A DNA stretch of 64,000 nucleotides, from assembly GCF_016907655.1 (NCBI RefSeq), contig NZ_JAFBCL010000001.1:1364001-1428000 (forward strand). The letters run 5' to 3'. Shown here piece by piece: positions 1 through 9,426 of the stretch (the first letter of the stretch is position 1; the number at the start of each line of letters is the position of its first letter). This DNA comes from Saccharothrix algeriensis. Its GTDB lineage: Bacteria; Actinomycetota; Actinomycetes; Mycobacteriales; Pseudonocardiaceae. The notes beneath the pieces are model-generated. The model worked only from the letters and a program-made list of their open reading frames with translations, had not been told where the DNA came from and made no database searches. A program made the position numbers and the translations under genes.

Positions 1-3000
1 CGCGCCGGCGTTCAGCGAGCGCCGGATGTCGACCGCCTCGGACAGCGCCGGCAGCGACTCCTCGGTCCGGCCGAGGCCGTCGAGCAGGTCGGCGTGCTGC
101 ACCAGCGCCGCGGCCAGGTCCGACCGGCGCTGGGGCAGGCCGTCCGCGGCGAGCGCGCGCCGCAGGTCGACCGCCTCCTGGGCCGCGGCGCCCGCCCGCT
201 CGCCCAGGCCGGCGCGGACCAGGAAGCCCGCCAGGTGCAGCAGCGCGCCGGAGAGCTTCTCGCCGCCGTCGTGGGCGGCCAGTCCGCGGTGGACGGTGAC
301 GCACTCCTCCATCGAGGCCAGCGCCTCCTCCCCGCGGCGCAGCGAGTCCAGCCACTCCGCCCGCAGCTGGAGGGAGCGGGCCAGCGCCAGGGCGTGCGGC
401 TCGCCCAGCTCCCGGTGCAGGGCCGCCGCGTCGGCGGCGAAGTCCCCCGCCTCGTCGACCGCGCCGTGCGCCACCAGGCACTGGGCCGCCGTCATGAGCG
501 CGGTCGCGAGGCCGGCGCGGTGCTGCTCCGGGCGCGCCCGCACCAGGGCGCGGAAGACCCGCACGAGCTCGCGGCCGGCCGCCGCGGCGGGCCCGGTGCG
601 CCCCAGCTCGGACAGCCGCCGGGTGAGGTTGCCCAGCGCCATCGCCAGGTCCTGGTCGTGCGCCTCGGGGTTGGCCTCGGCCAGCCGCCGCAGGATCGCC
701 ACCGCCTCCTCGCTCGCCCGCAGCCCCTTCTCGGTGTCCTCCCGCCGCCGGTACTGGTTGGACAGGTTGTTCAGCGACGAGGCCAGCTGCACGCCGTAGG
801 CGTCCGGTTCGGCCTTGGCCAGCTCGCGGCGGATGCCCAGCGCCTCCTCGATCGCAGCCAGCGCCTCGCCCCGGCGGCCGTCCAGGCCCCGCTGGACGCC
901 CAGGATGTTCAGCGACGTGGCCAGGCCGGGCCGCTGGGCCTCGCCGCCGGGCGCCCGCACCAGCTCGCGGTTGATGTCGACGGCCTGCTGGGCGACCCTC
1001 GCGGCCTCGCGGTGCCGCCCGGCGAGCCCCAGCCGGGTGGCGAAGCCGTTCAGCGCGCCGGCCAGGTGCGCCTGCGCGGCGGGGTCGGCGGTCGCGGCGC
1101 GGCGGGCGATGGCGACCGACCGCTTGCTGACCGCCAGCGACTCGGGCAGCCGGTGCAGCCGGCTGAGCTGGTCGGCGAGCCCGTCCAGCGCGTTGCCCAG
1201 GTCGACCAGGTGGGTGCTGTCCGCCGGGTCGACCAGCCGGTCGAACAGCTCGATGGCCTGCTCGTTGACCCGGACCGCGTCCTCGAACCTCCCGCGGTTG
1301 CGCAGCCGCCTGGCCAGCTGCGCCAGCGCGCGCGGGCGCGCCAGGGCGTCCGCGTCCGGGGCGGCCTCGTAGGCGGCGGCGAGGCGTTCGAGCACCTTGA
1401 TCGCGATGTCGTTGAGGACCTGCGTGCGCACCGGGATGGCGGCGGCGAGCGCGGCCAGCAGCCCGGTGTCGGCGGAGGCCACGACCTGCTCCAGGCTCGC
1501 CAGCAGCGGCGCCGGGTTCTCCGACCGCACGGCGACCGACAGGGCGGCGGGCCCGGTGACGCGCGGCGCGGCGGCGACCACCGCCCCGATCACGGGGTCC
1601 AGGTGCCGCGCGTCGACGGCGGCGCGGGTCAGCACGGTGAGCGCGTGCTCCACCTGGGCGGGGGACGCGACCCGCACCAGCGCCGTGGCCAGCTCGGGCC
1701 GCACGTGCAGCACGCGCGCGACGTGGTGCTCGCCGAGCCGGTCGGGCTGGAGCGCCCCCCAGTGGCCGCCGGAGCCCGGCAGGGCGTCCGCCAGCCAGCG
1801 GACGGCGGTGTGGCGGCGGTCCTCGGGCAGGCCGGGCAGCGCCGCGACCAGCGCCAGCGCGTCGTGCTCGGTCGCCGCGCCGAACAGGGTCGCCATGGCC
1901 ACGGCGGACGCCAGGGTGTGCTTCTCGGCCGTGAACTGCCGGGCGCCGGCCAGCCACTTCCAGTACCGCTCCTCGTGGCGGAGCAGGGTGTCCACCGGCG
2001 AGCTGCCGGTCTTGTCCGGCTCGGTGGCGGCCAGCAGCGCCGCCAGGGCGTCGATGTGGATGCCGAGGATCGGCCCGCCGTCGCCCTGCTCCTCGGTGAG
2101 CGAGCGCGGCGGCGCGGCGGCGACGGCGTCGGCGTGGGCGCCCGCGCCCTCGTAGCCGCGGAACCGGGACAGCGCCCGCGCGAGCGAGGACACGGCTTCG
2201 CGCCACGCGTCCAGCCGGCCGTGGGTCGTGCGCTCCAGGGCTTCCAGCTGCAGCACCGGCGCGTGCACGAGGTACTCCAGGTAGTGCTCGACGGCGCTGT
2301 CGTCGCGCCACTCGCCGGCCGACCTGGCCAGCAGCAGCAGGCGCACGGCGGTCTCGGTCCGCCGGGTGGCCTCGGTGAGCGCGCGGATGGTGCCCGCGCT
2401 GGTCTCGGCGTAGTCGACCACCAGCAGCGCGGGCCGGCGCAGGGCGGCCAAGCCCGCCGCCGCCTCCCGGTCCAGGTCGCCGGTGACGAAGCCCGCGACC
2501 CACCCGGCCGCGGCCAGCTCGTCGGCCAGCCGGGCGGCGAGGCGGGTCTTGCCCTGCCCGCCGGGCCCGGTGACGATGTGCGCGGAGAACCCCTCGTCGC
2601 GGGCGCACCACTCGCGCAGCCGCGCCAGTTCGGCGTCCCGGCCGCGGAAGCCCACCGTGTGCGACCGCGCGACCAGCAGCGTGGCCGGCGAGGACAGCGG
2701 CTGCACCTCGGTGAACAGCGTGTCGAGGTCCACCGGCCGCAGCACCGGTTCCCCGTCGCAGACCTCGGCGACCAGCCGGCGGAACTCCGGGTCGGCGGCG
2801 CACCGCTCGACGGGCACGGCGGCCAGCCGCCTGCTCGCGAAGTGCGCCGCGTCGTGCCGCACCACGCCGACCACGGCGCCGCCGCAGACCACCGCGGCGC
2901 CGGACATGCCCTCCCACAGCGACCGGTCGCCGGTCAGCTCGACCGGCGCGCTGTCGACGTCGACCGACAGCCGCTCCGCGTCCACCCCGGTCAGCGGGTT

Positions 3001-3405
3001 GATCCGCCCGGTGACCTGGGACGCGACCAGCTCGTGCGCGGGGCCCCGCCCCTCGTAGGCCGGGAAGCCGACCGCGTGGCAGGGCTGACCGGGCGCGGAG
3101 GTCGCGAAGCGGCCCCACCGCACCGGCTGCCGCCGGACCGGCAGCTCCGCCCCCGGCGCGACGACCCGCAGCAGCGCCGCGTCGACCTCGTCGGCCCCGC
3201 ACCAGACCACCTCGCAGCCGAGCAGCGCCGCCGCGCCCCGGAGGTGGATCAGCACGTTCTCCCGGGGCGAGCCGTCCTTCGCCCGCACGACGTGGCGGGA
3301 GGTGAGGACGAGCGACCCGCCGAGGTGGTACCCCGAACCGGTGGACCAGGCCCCGCCCGCGGCCGGGCGGGCGTAGACCGCGACGTGCCGGTCAGCCTGC
3401 GACAT
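1..3405 (-). CDS. Trypsin-like protease / P-loop ATPase / TPR protein (C-terminus outside window)
   Basis: The reading frame is open from GTC-free ATG at 3405 to the left edge, giving 1135 residues with no stop. Residues about 1-190 form a trypsin-like serine protease with a visible triad: His38 in TSRHVV, Asp75 in DEVDAALLRV and Ser168 in EGMSGAAV. A P-loop GPGGQGKTR follows near residues 276-285, then a hydrophobic LLVVDYAE Walker B-like strand, then a helical region. From about residue 650 onward come tandem TPR-like repeats with A-x-R-x-ALxxLG spacing. The ATG overlaps the end of the upstream Trypco2 gene by 14 bp, so the two are co-translated. This is the architecture of the STAND-type conflict systems with trypsin domains known from multicellular actinobacteria. 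Proteolysis triggered by sensing through the TPRs is inference. Long plus-strand open frames here are GC-rich shadows. Confidence 0.85.
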   Translation of the reverse strand, partial: MSQADRHVAVYARPAAGGAWSTGSGYHLGGSLVLTSRHVVRAKDGSPRENVLIHLRGAAALLGCEVVWCGADEVDAALLRVVAPGAELPVRRQPVRWGRFATSAPGQPCHAVGFPAYEGRGPAHELVASQVTGRINPLTGVDAERLSVDVDSAPVELTGDRSLWEGMSGAAVVCGGAVVGVVRHDAAHFASRRLAAVPVERCAADPEFRRLVAEVCDGEPVLRPVDLDTLFTEVQPLSSPATLLVARSHTVGFRGRDAELARLREWCARDEGFSAHIVTGPGGQGKTRLAARLADELAAAGWVAGFVTGDLDREAAAGLAALRRPALLVVDYAETSAGTIRALTEATRRTETAVRLLLLARSAGEWRDDSAVEHYLEYLVHAPVLQLEALERTTHGRLDAWREAVSSLARALSRFRGYEGAGAHADAVAAAPPRSLTEEQGDGGPILGIHIDALAALLAATEPDKTGSSPVDTLLRHEERYWKWLAGARQFTAEKHTLASAVAMATLFGAATEHDALALVAALPGLPEDRRHTAVRWLADALPGSGGHWGALQPDRLGEHHVARVLHVRPELATALVRVASPAQVEHALTVLTRAAVDARHLDPVIGAVVAAAPRVTGPAALSVAVRSENPAPLLASLEQVVASADTGLLAALAAAIPVRTQVLNDIAIKVLERLAAAYEAAPDADALARPRALAQLARRLRNRGRFEDAVRVNEQAIELFDRLVDPADSTHLVDLGNALDGLADQLSRLHRLPESLAVSKRSVAIARRAATADPAAQAHLAGALNGFATRLGLAGRHREAARVAQQAVDINRELVRAPGGEAQRPGLATSLNILGVQRGLDGRRGEALAAIEEALGIRRELAKAEPDAYGVQLASSLNNLSNQYRRREDTEKGLRASEEAVAILRRLAEANPEAHDQDLAMALGNLTRRLSELGRTGPAAAAGRELVRVFRALVRARPEQHRAGLATALMTAAQCLVAHGAVDEAGDFAADAAALHRELGEPHALALARSLQLRAEWLDSLRRGEEALASMEECVTVHRGLAAHDGGEKLSGALLHLAGFLVRAGLGERAGAAAQEAVDLRRALAADGLPQRRSDLAAALVQHADLLDGLGRTEESLPALSEAVDIRRSLNAGA

Positions 3406-3709
3406 TCGGCAGGCGCGTGGTCGTGCCCTCGACCTCGATGGGCTTCTCACCCGCGCTGGGCAGCAGCTCCAGCCGCAGCTTGTGCGTCGTGGCGGACGAC
3501 CGCGACCCCTTGCCCTCGGCCGAGACGATGCCGAACTTGAAGCCCGCCTTGCCCTCCGCGGTCGCCCGCACCTCCAGCGCCAGCTCGATCTCCGCCTTGC
3601 CCACGGTGAACAGGATCTCCTCGCCCGCGGCGAGGTCGCGGGCCTCGGCCAACTGCTGCCGCAACTGCCCGATCGCCGAAGCCAGCTCCACCCAGTCACC
3701 ATCGGTCAC
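3392..3709 (-). CDS. Trypco2 (trypsin-co-occurring domain 2) protein
   Basis: A 105-residue protein starting MTDGDWVELASAIGQL with an N-terminal helix, then a beta-rich part containing AEIELALEVRATAEGKAGFKF. This matches the trypsin-co-occurring domain 2 pattern: helix, then strands with alternating E/L, then the G-rich KFG hinge and a KLRLEL strand. The family is found next to, or fused to, trypsin-like proteases in STAND/conflict loci. Its molecular role is unknown; a regulatory or protease-anchoring partner is the usual guess. It lies directly upstream of the trypsin-STAND-TPR gene with a 14-bp overlap, which strongly supports function as a pair. Confidence 0.85.
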   Translation of the reverse strand: MTDGDWVELASAIGQLRQQLAEARDLAAGEEILFTVGKAEIELALEVRATAEGKAGFKFGIVSAEGKGSRSSATTHKLRLELLPSAGEKPIEVEGTTTRLPNVAG

Positions 3710-4107
3710 GAGAGCACCCCTTCGCCGCAGTCACGATGTCGAGGAAGTCGACAGCACCGCACAGCGCGTTACGGTCCTCTGATCATTGTGCCCTGCCCGC
3801 CCGCTCGGGCGGGGAACGGGGCGACCGGCGCGACGCCGGTCGCAGGGCGTCACCGCCAGATTCACCCGAAGGTGCTACAGCCCTGTTCTGCCGGTCGCAC
3901 AAGGGAAATAGCCCTGGTCCGCGCCCCGCGGCCGGGTGGCCGCTGTGGGGACCGCACAAGTGCGGACGGGCTCCTGGCGTTGCGCGGACGCACGTCTGCG
4001 CTGCTCGCACCGCGTTCGCGAGGCCGGGACCGCGCCAATGAGTTGATCTTGTGAGCCGGGTCGTCGGAATTTGCCCGGAAAGGCGTCGCTGAGCCAGAGT
4101 CCTTGCC
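3710..4107. other. Divergent intergenic region between trypco2 and the Fic-like gene
   Basis: About 400 bp with no supported gene. It must hold the promoters for the leftward trypco2/protease operon and the rightward Fic-like gene. I see no convincing -10/-35 pair or strong inverted repeat. Short frames on both strands use codons poorly and look like chance. Confidence 0.5.
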
Positions 4108-5361
4108 ATGCCGAAGGTGTCCGCTTCCTCAGGCGTGGCCGGGGAGCACGGGCCGCCGGGGGACGTCCCGTCGTACGTGCCCGTGCTGCCGCCCGGGGAA
4201 CCGCACCTCCCACCGCGGGTGCAGGGCGCGTTGTGCCTGGCGGAGAACGCGGCCGGCGAGCTGAACCAGGCGCTGCGACGGGTTCCCGACCCCGAGGCGT
4301 TCGTGGCGAGCCTGCGGCTGCGCGAGGCGCTGCGGTCCGCGCGGCTGACCGACCTCACCGCCATGCCCACGGAGGTGTGGGTGGTGGCGCTGCGGCTGCC
4401 CACCCTCGACGACGCGGGTGACGCGGGCGACCCGGCCGCGGACGGCGGGTCGCCCGCGCTCCGCCACCCCGTCGGCCGGTTCGTCCACGGCTCCGCCCTG
4501 CTCGACCGGGAGGTCGCGCGCGGCGCGCACAACGGCGTCGAACTGCTCGGCGCGGTCAGCGCGGTGCTCACCGGCCGCCCGGCGAGCCCGGCGGCGCGGG
4601 GCCTGCGGCAGGCCGAGGGGTTCCTCACCGCCGGCGACCGGCGCACCCCCTACGTGCGGACCGCGCCGCCCGGCGAGCCGCTGGCGCGCGCGGTGCGCGC
4701 GTGGGACCGGTGGGTCGCGCAGCCCTACGAGGGGCCGCGGCTGGCGAAGATCGCCACGGCGCACCTGCTGCTGGAGCTGCTGCAGCCCTACCCGTGGGCC
4801 AACGGCCACCTCGCGCGGCAGTTCACGCGCGGGGAGGTGGTGCGCCGCGGCGTGGTCGACCGACCGGTGCTGTCGCTGTCGCCCTGGCTGGACGACCACG
4901 CCGACGAGTACCGCAGCCGCATCCGGGCCGTGGTCGCGGGCGGCCCGCCGTGGGAGTGGGTGGAGTTCTTCGCCCTCGCCGTGCGGGAGCAGGCCCTGCG
5001 CAACGTGGCGCTGATCGACCGGTTGGCCGACGTGCGCGCCGAGCTGGTCGACCGGGCGTGGGCCTCGCGCCCGGCGCGCCGGGTCCTCGCCGCGCTGCCC
5101 ACCTCGCCGGTGACCGACGTGCCGACCCTGGCCGCGCAGCACGGTCTCCCGCCCCGGGGCGCCGCCGCAATCCTCCGCCGCCTGGAGGCCGAGGGCGTGC
5201 TGCGCAAGCCGCCCGGCCACCCCGTCAAGGTGTTCGTGTGCGACGCCGCGCTGGACGCGCTGGTCTTCGACGACCTCCCGCCCCCGACCGACCGGCAGGT
5301 GCTGGAACCCGCGCCCGGGGCGGGCGCCGATGAGAACCACACCCGAGAAGAGCAGAAGTGA
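4108..5361 (+). CDS. Fic/DOC-fold protein with degenerate active site
   Basis: 417 residues. The architecture is an N-terminal Fic_N-like helix (LNQALRRV...LREAL, about residues 50-82), a Fic core, a post-Fic LSLSPWLDDHADEY segment (about 255-270) and a C-terminal winged helix (about 330-390). The catalytic loop normally reads H-P-F-x-x-G-N-G-R-x-x-R. Here it is Q226-P-Y-P-W-A-N-G-H-L-A-R237: the catalytic His is Gln, one Gly is Ala and the first Arg is His. The N-terminal inhibitory motif [S/T]xxxE[G/N] reads S77-A-R-L-T-D82, so the inhibitory Glu is also gone. AMP transfer is therefore unlikely; a DNA-binding or scaffold role is inference. The start has only a weak ribosome-binding site. 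The stop overlaps the next small frame (GTGA). Confidence 0.8.
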   Translation: MPKVSASSGVAGEHGPPGDVPSYVPVLPPGEPHLPPRVQGALCLAENAAGELNQALRRVPDPEAFVASLRLREALRSARLTDLTAMPTEVWVVALRLPTLDDAGDAGDPAADGGSPALRHPVGRFVHGSALLDREVARGAHNGVELLGAVSAVLTGRPASPAARGLRQAEGFLTAGDRRTPYVRTAPPGEPLARAVRAWDRWVAQPYEGPRLAKIATAHLLLELLQPYPWANGHLARQFTRGEVVRRGVVDRPVLSLSPWLDDHADEYRSRIRAVVAGGPPWEWVEFFALAVREQALRNVALIDRLADVRAELVDRAWASRPARRVLAALPTSPVTDVPTLAAQHGLPPRGAAAILRRLEAEGVLRKPPGHPVKVFVCDAALDALVFDDLPPPTDRQVLEPAPGAGADENHTREEQK

Positions 5362-5582
5362 CCCGTTACCGGAGCCCCCGCCCCCTTCGACCCTCCTGCC
5401 TGCCGGCGCCCCGCCGGCACGGCCCGCCCCGACGCCGGGCCGCCGCGCCCGCGCCGCCCCGGACCCGGCGGTCCCGGCTGCGCGCGGTGGGCTCCGCCCT
5501 GGTGAAGGGCGCGTCCCTGGTGGTCGGGATCTCGAACTTAGTGCTCGACCACGTCATCCCGTGGTTCTCACGCCGCGGGTGA
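5358..5582 (+). CDS. Small basic hypothetical protein coupled to the Fic-like gene
   Basis: 74 residues starting at a GTG that shares GTGA with the stop of the Fic-like gene. The first 45 residues are Arg/Pro/Ala-rich. The last 28 (SALVKGASLVVGISNLVL... to WFSRRG) form one hydrophobic or amphipathic helix. I recognise no family. The stop overlaps the convergent TPR gene by about 15 bp. Coupling supports translation, but the Arg/Pro composition is also what GC-rich non-coding frames give. Confidence 0.4.
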   Translation: MTRYRSPRPLRPSCLPAPRRHGPPRRRAAAPAPPRTRRSRLRAVGSALVKGASLVVGISNLVLDHVIPWFSRRG

Positions 5583-6785
5583 GGGCTCCGGGGGCGGGTA
5601 GCGGTCGGGCGCGGCGGGCGGCAGCGGGCGGTCCTGGTCGTGGGCCAGCAGCAGGCGGACGCGGTCGGCCCCCTCGTCGTCGACGTCGACCAGCAGCGCC
5701 AGGGCCTCGCTGAACCTCCGCCGGGCCGGGCCGGTCGCGCCGGTCGCCCACAGGGCGCGCCCGGACCACTCCAGGACCAGCGCCTGCTCCACCGGGGGGA
5801 AGTCGGGCAGCGCGCGCACCACGCCCTCCGCGCGGCGCGCCCAGTCCGCCGCCGCGTCCGCCCGGTCGTAGGACAGCAGCGCCGCCGCCGTCGCCGCCCG
5901 GACCCGCGCCAGGGCGGCGCGGTCGCCGGTCTCGTCGCACAGCGACTCCAGCCGCTCGAAGCAGCGCAGCTCCAGGTCGCCGCGACCACGCAGGCGGAAC
6001 ATCCCGGCCCGCCACCACAGCAGCCGGGCGGCCTCGGCCGGCCGGCCCGCCCGCCGCCACAGGTCCCACTCCCGCACCGCGTACCGCTCCGCCGCCGCGG
6101 GGTCGCCGCGCCGCGCGAACCACACCCACGCCGAGCGCAGCAGGTCGGCCATGGTCCCCGCGGCGCGCTCGGCCACCGCCGCCCGCGTGCCCACGTCGGT
6201 CAGCGCCGTGACGAACCCCGCGTCGGAACCCGCGTCGGACCCGGCGTCGGGCGGGCTGTCGGCCGGGGCCGCGCCCCCGACCCCCCACAGCAGCACCGCC
6301 AGGGACAGCGCGGTCGAGGTCAGCCCCGCCTCGTTCGCCGCCCCCGCCACGCCCAGCAGGCACTCCCGGTGCTCGCGGACCCAGCGCCCGGCCGAGCCCG
6401 GCGACGGCTCGCCGCGCGACCGCGCCGCGGCGGCCCCCAGCCGGTCCAGCGCTTCCGCGGCGACCCGCCCGACGACCTCGCGCCGCCGCCCGGCGTCGAC
6501 CGGCCGGCGGGTGGGCGCCAAGACGACCCAGCCGTCCGGTCTCCGGCCGGCCGGGAGCAGCCCGGCGGGCAGCCCGTCCACGGCCGCCACGTCGACCCCG
6601 GCCGCCCGCGCCACCAGCCAGGCCGGCGCGGCGCCCGCCCCGAGGGCACCGGACAGCACCGGTAACACGTCGACCACGGCGGACCCGTCCCGCGCCTGTC
6701 CCACCGGCAACAACTCCTCGGCCGCTCCTGCAACTGCCCGCCCGCGGCCGTCCCGACCGCCCCGCGACGCGACGCGCGCAACCAC
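5568..6785 (-). CDS. TPR/helical-repeat protein resembling the C-terminal half of a STAND protein
   Basis: 405 residues from a GTG at 6785. Residues about 20-115 resemble the winged-helix segment that follows an NB-ARC ATPase (VVDVLPVLSGALGAG..., then APTRRPVDAGRRREVV). The rest is TPR-like helical repeat (GDLELRCFERLESLCDETGDR, then ARRRFSEALALL). There is no P-loop, so it may be a stand-alone sensor or a remnant of a larger STAND gene. A GSDAGSDAG low-complexity linker sits near the middle. It is convergent with the Fic-like pair. The exact start is uncertain. The first 15 residues are Arg/Gly-rich and the true start may lie a little downstream. Confidence 0.65.
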   Translation of the reverse strand: MVARVASRGGRDGRGRAVAGAAEELLPVGQARDGSAVVDVLPVLSGALGAGAAPAWLVARAAGVDVAAVDGLPAGLLPAGRRPDGWVVLAPTRRPVDAGRRREVVGRVAAEALDRLGAAAARSRGEPSPGSAGRWVREHRECLLGVAGAANEAGLTSTALSLAVLLWGVGGAAPADSPPDAGSDAGSDAGFVTALTDVGTRAAVAERAAGTMADLLRSAWVWFARRGDPAAAERYAVREWDLWRRAGRPAEAARLLWWRAGMFRLRGRGDLELRCFERLESLCDETGDRAALARVRAATAAALLSYDRADAAADWARRAEGVVRALPDFPPVEQALVLEWSGRALWATGATGPARRRFSEALALLVDVDDEGADRVRLLLAHDQDRPLPPAAPDRYPPPEPSPAA

Positions 6786-7298
6786 TGATCATCCCAAAAA
6801 CGGGGACCGGGCCAAGTCCCCTCCACCGTTGCGCGCAGCCCCGCCGGGTAACCCGAACAGCCCAGCGCCCGCCGGCGGCCAGCGGGAACCACCCCAGTCA
6901 TCCCACGAAATGATCATCAAAGTCAACCGTTGGGGTGAACGCCCCGCAGGGTGCGGACGGGATCGCCGGGCCCCGCCGGAACGGCGCCGTGCCCGGCCGG
7001 CCGGTCGCAGCCGGGACCGGAGCAGGGCAGGCCCGGCCCCCCGAAGCCGCGCCACCGTCCACTCAGGACCGACGAGCCCCGGGACCCCGGTGGCGCGCGG
7101 GCGATGCCGGCCTCCCGCGGAGGGGTGAACCAAGTCGGCGGGCGGATTCCGATGATTCCTCATCACCGGTGGGCAGGAATTACCGGAATTCGCCCGGCCC
7201 GCGTCGCGCGCGAATCCGCGGCGGAACGCGGGTGGCCGGGACAACCCGGACCTGCGGCGCGCTTTCCCGGTCGGAATCCGACCCCCCGGCCGCGGGAA
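6786..7298. other. Intergenic region without a gene
   Basis: About 510 bp between the TPR gene promoter side and the MFS terminator. It contains an AT-richer patch near 6905-6935 (ATGATCATCAAAGTCAACC) that could be part of the TPR-gene promoter region. No open frame with believable codon use was found on either strand. Confidence 0.45.
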
Positions 7299-7338
7299 CG
7301 CCGGAGGCCGGGACGCCACCGCGTCCCGGCCTCCGGCG
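7299..7338 (-). terminator. Factor-independent terminator of the MFS gene
   Basis: A perfect 17-bp inverted repeat (CGCCGGAGGCCGGGACG at 7299-7315, complement at 7322-7338) around a six-base loop. It starts 17 bp beyond the MFS stop codon. There is no T-run, as is common in actinobacteria. Confidence 0.8.
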
Positions 7339-7354
7339 CGCCCGGCTCGCGCCG

Positions 7355-8800
7355 CTACGCCGGGCTCTCGTGCTTGCCGCCGCGGACGGCGAAGGAACCG
7401 GCCACCGCGACCACCGAGAGGACCGCCGCCAGCAGGAACGCCGTGTGCAGGCCGCCCATCTCGGCGGCGACCTTCGCCTGGCCGGAGTCGAGCAGGCCGG
7501 CGGCGCGCGCGCTCATCACGCTCACCAGCAGCGCCACCCCGGCCGCGGCGGCGAGCTGCTGGGTCGTGCTGAAGATCGCGCTGCCGTGGGAGTACAGCCG
7601 GGCGGGCAGCGCGCCCAGGCCGGAGGAGAACAGCGGCGTGAACGAGAACGCCAGCCCCAGGCTCAGCACCAGGTGGAACACCAGCACCAGCGCCGCCGGC
7701 GTCGAGCCGTCGAACCCGCTGGCGAACCACAGGGACGCGCTGGTCGCGACCGTCCCGACGACCAGCAGGACGCGCGGGCCCACCCGGTCGTAGAGCCGGC
7801 CGACCACCGGCGAGAGCAGGCCCATCAGCAGGCCGCCGGGCAGCAGCAGCAAGCCGGTGGCCAGCGGTTCGAGCCCCAGGACGGTCTGCAGGTAGATCGG
7901 CAGGATCGTCGCGACGCCCAGCAGCAGGCCCATCATCACCATCATCAGGCCGCTGGTGACGGTGAACGTGCGGAAGGCGAAGGTCCGCAGGTCCAGCAGG
8001 GCGCGCTCGTGGCGCTGGAGCGCCACCTGGCGCAGCACGAACGCCGCGATGCCCAGCACGCCCACCGCCAGCGACACCCACAGGGTCGCGGCCGAGCCGC
8101 CGCCGGAGTGCCCGATGCTGGACAGGCCGTAGACCAGGCCGCCGAAGCCGAACACCGACAGCACGACCGACAGCAGGTCGATCGGCGTGCTGCTGGTCTC
8201 GCCGATGCTCGTCACCCGGCGCAGGCCCAGCGCCAGCGCCGCCAGCGAGATCGGCAGCACCACCCAGAACATCGCGCGCCAGCCGAACAGGTCCAGCACC
8301 ACGCCCGACACCGTCGGGCCGATGGCCGGCGCGACGGAGATGACGATGGAGATGTTGCCCATCAGGGCGCCCCGGCGGGCCGGCGGCACCAGCGTCATCA
8401 CCGTCGTCATCAGCAGCGGCAGCATGATCGCGGTGCCGCACGCCTGCACGACGCGGGCCGCCATCAGCACCGGGAAGCCCGGCGCCAGCGCGGCCAGCAG
8501 CGTGCCCGCGCTGAACAGGCTCATCGCCACCCCGAACAGCACTCGGGTCGGCACCCGCTGGATGAGGTAGCCGGTGACCGGGATGACCACCGACATGGTC
8601 AGCAGGAAGCCCGCGGTGAGCCACTGCCCCACCGACGCCGTCACGTGCAGCTCCTCGAGCAGCACCGGGAGCGCCACGCCCATGATGGTTTCGTTGAGGA
8701 TGACCACGAACGTGGCCACGAGCAGCACGCCGATCACGGTGCGATCACCGCGGCTGAGCGCGGGCGGCGACACGGCGTCGGCCACACCTGCGGAAGTCAT
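7355..8800 (-). CDS. MFS drug:H+ antiporter, DHA2 (EmrB/QacA-like) family
   Basis: 481 residues, the normal length for a 14-helix DHA2 exporter. A cytoplasmic N-terminus is followed by helix 1 (VIGVLLVATFVVILNETIM), where the N-E-T/D motif is typical. QWLTAGFLLTMSVVIPVTGYL is in helix 2, and motif C lies in helix 5 (SVAPAIGPTVSGVVLD). Arg in RVVQACGTA and the loop with RVGPR match motif A-like positions. It is predicted to export small hydrophobic compounds or antibiotics across the cytoplasmic membrane. It stands alone, with a terminator behind it and no adjacent regulator. The ATG start lies just downstream of TCTCTGGGGGATTT-type sequence on the coding strand, giving a usable ribosome-binding site. 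Confidence 0.92.
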   Translation of the reverse strand: MTSAGVADAVSPPALSRGDRTVIGVLLVATFVVILNETIMGVALPVLLEELHVTASVGQWLTAGFLLTMSVVIPVTGYLIQRVPTRVLFGVAMSLFSAGTLLAALAPGFPVLMAARVVQACGTAIMLPLLMTTVMTLVPPARRGALMGNISIVISVAPAIGPTVSGVVLDLFGWRAMFWVVLPISLAALALGLRRVTSIGETSSTPIDLLSVVLSVFGFGGLVYGLSSIGHSGGGSAATLWVSLAVGVLGIAAFVLRQVALQRHERALLDLRTFAFRTFTVTSGLMMVMMGLLLGVATILPIYLQTVLGLEPLATGLLLLPGGLLMGLLSPVVGRLYDRVGPRVLLVVGTVATSASLWFASGFDGSTPAALVLVFHLVLSLGLAFSFTPLFSSGLGALPARLYSHGSAIFSTTQQLAAAAGVALLVSVMSARAAGLLDSGQAKVAAEMGGLHTAFLLAAVLSVVAVAGSFAVRGGKHESPA

Positions 8801-9426
8801 GCGAAATCCCCCAGAGAAGAACGGGCGCGGGAAAGGGCTGCGGCGCCGGCGAACACGCCAACCCTACCCGTGCCGGTCCACCGGCGGGCCCCCATTTCCG
8901 CCGGCGGTGAACGTTGTCACGGCGCGGCGGGCGGCCCTGCGGGGTCCGGCGGCGCCGCGCGCCGCCGCCACCCCGGCCACTGTGGAGGAACGCGGCGCAA
9001 ACGTTGCCGTTGCGGGTATTCCGGTCGACCGCACGGTGAACCTCCCGGGCCGGCGCGGGTCGCGGGTCGCGCCGCGCCCGGTCCGCGCCCCGACCCGGCC
9101 CACCAGGTGGGAACGTGTCCCATCACACCCCGCGGCACGGGCCGCGGCGCCGGTTCCGCGCCGGGCGGGACGCCGGTCGGCCCCTTTCGGCAGCCGCACC
9201 GCGCCACCCCCCGCTCGCGGCGGCTGCCCGGCGGCGGAAATCGGCGATCCCTCCGCGAACGGGACAGCCGAATTCCCTCCCCCGTCGTGGCGACAATGCC
9301 GATCGGCGGCGTCCCGAACCGCGGGAATTCTTTTTCACGGCCCCGGTCGACCGCCGCATTCCCGAATCGGGACGGCCGTCGATTCCGCGCAGCCCCCGCC
9401 CACCGCTCGGACGCGGTCCCGCGCCG
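8801..9426. other. Intergenic region without a gene
   Basis: About 625 bp between the MFS gene start and the RidA stop. I see no open frame with real codon bias, no tRNA-like fold and no long inverted repeat. AT-richer patches occur near 9325-9365 (GGAATTCTTTTTCACGG), possibly the end of an older gene or a transcription-stop region. Confidence 0.45.

Noticed and set aside
94-3540. 1148-codon plus-strand open frame
   Set aside because: Antisense shadow of the trypsin-STAND-TPR gene; Arg/Gln/Gly-rich and no family signature.
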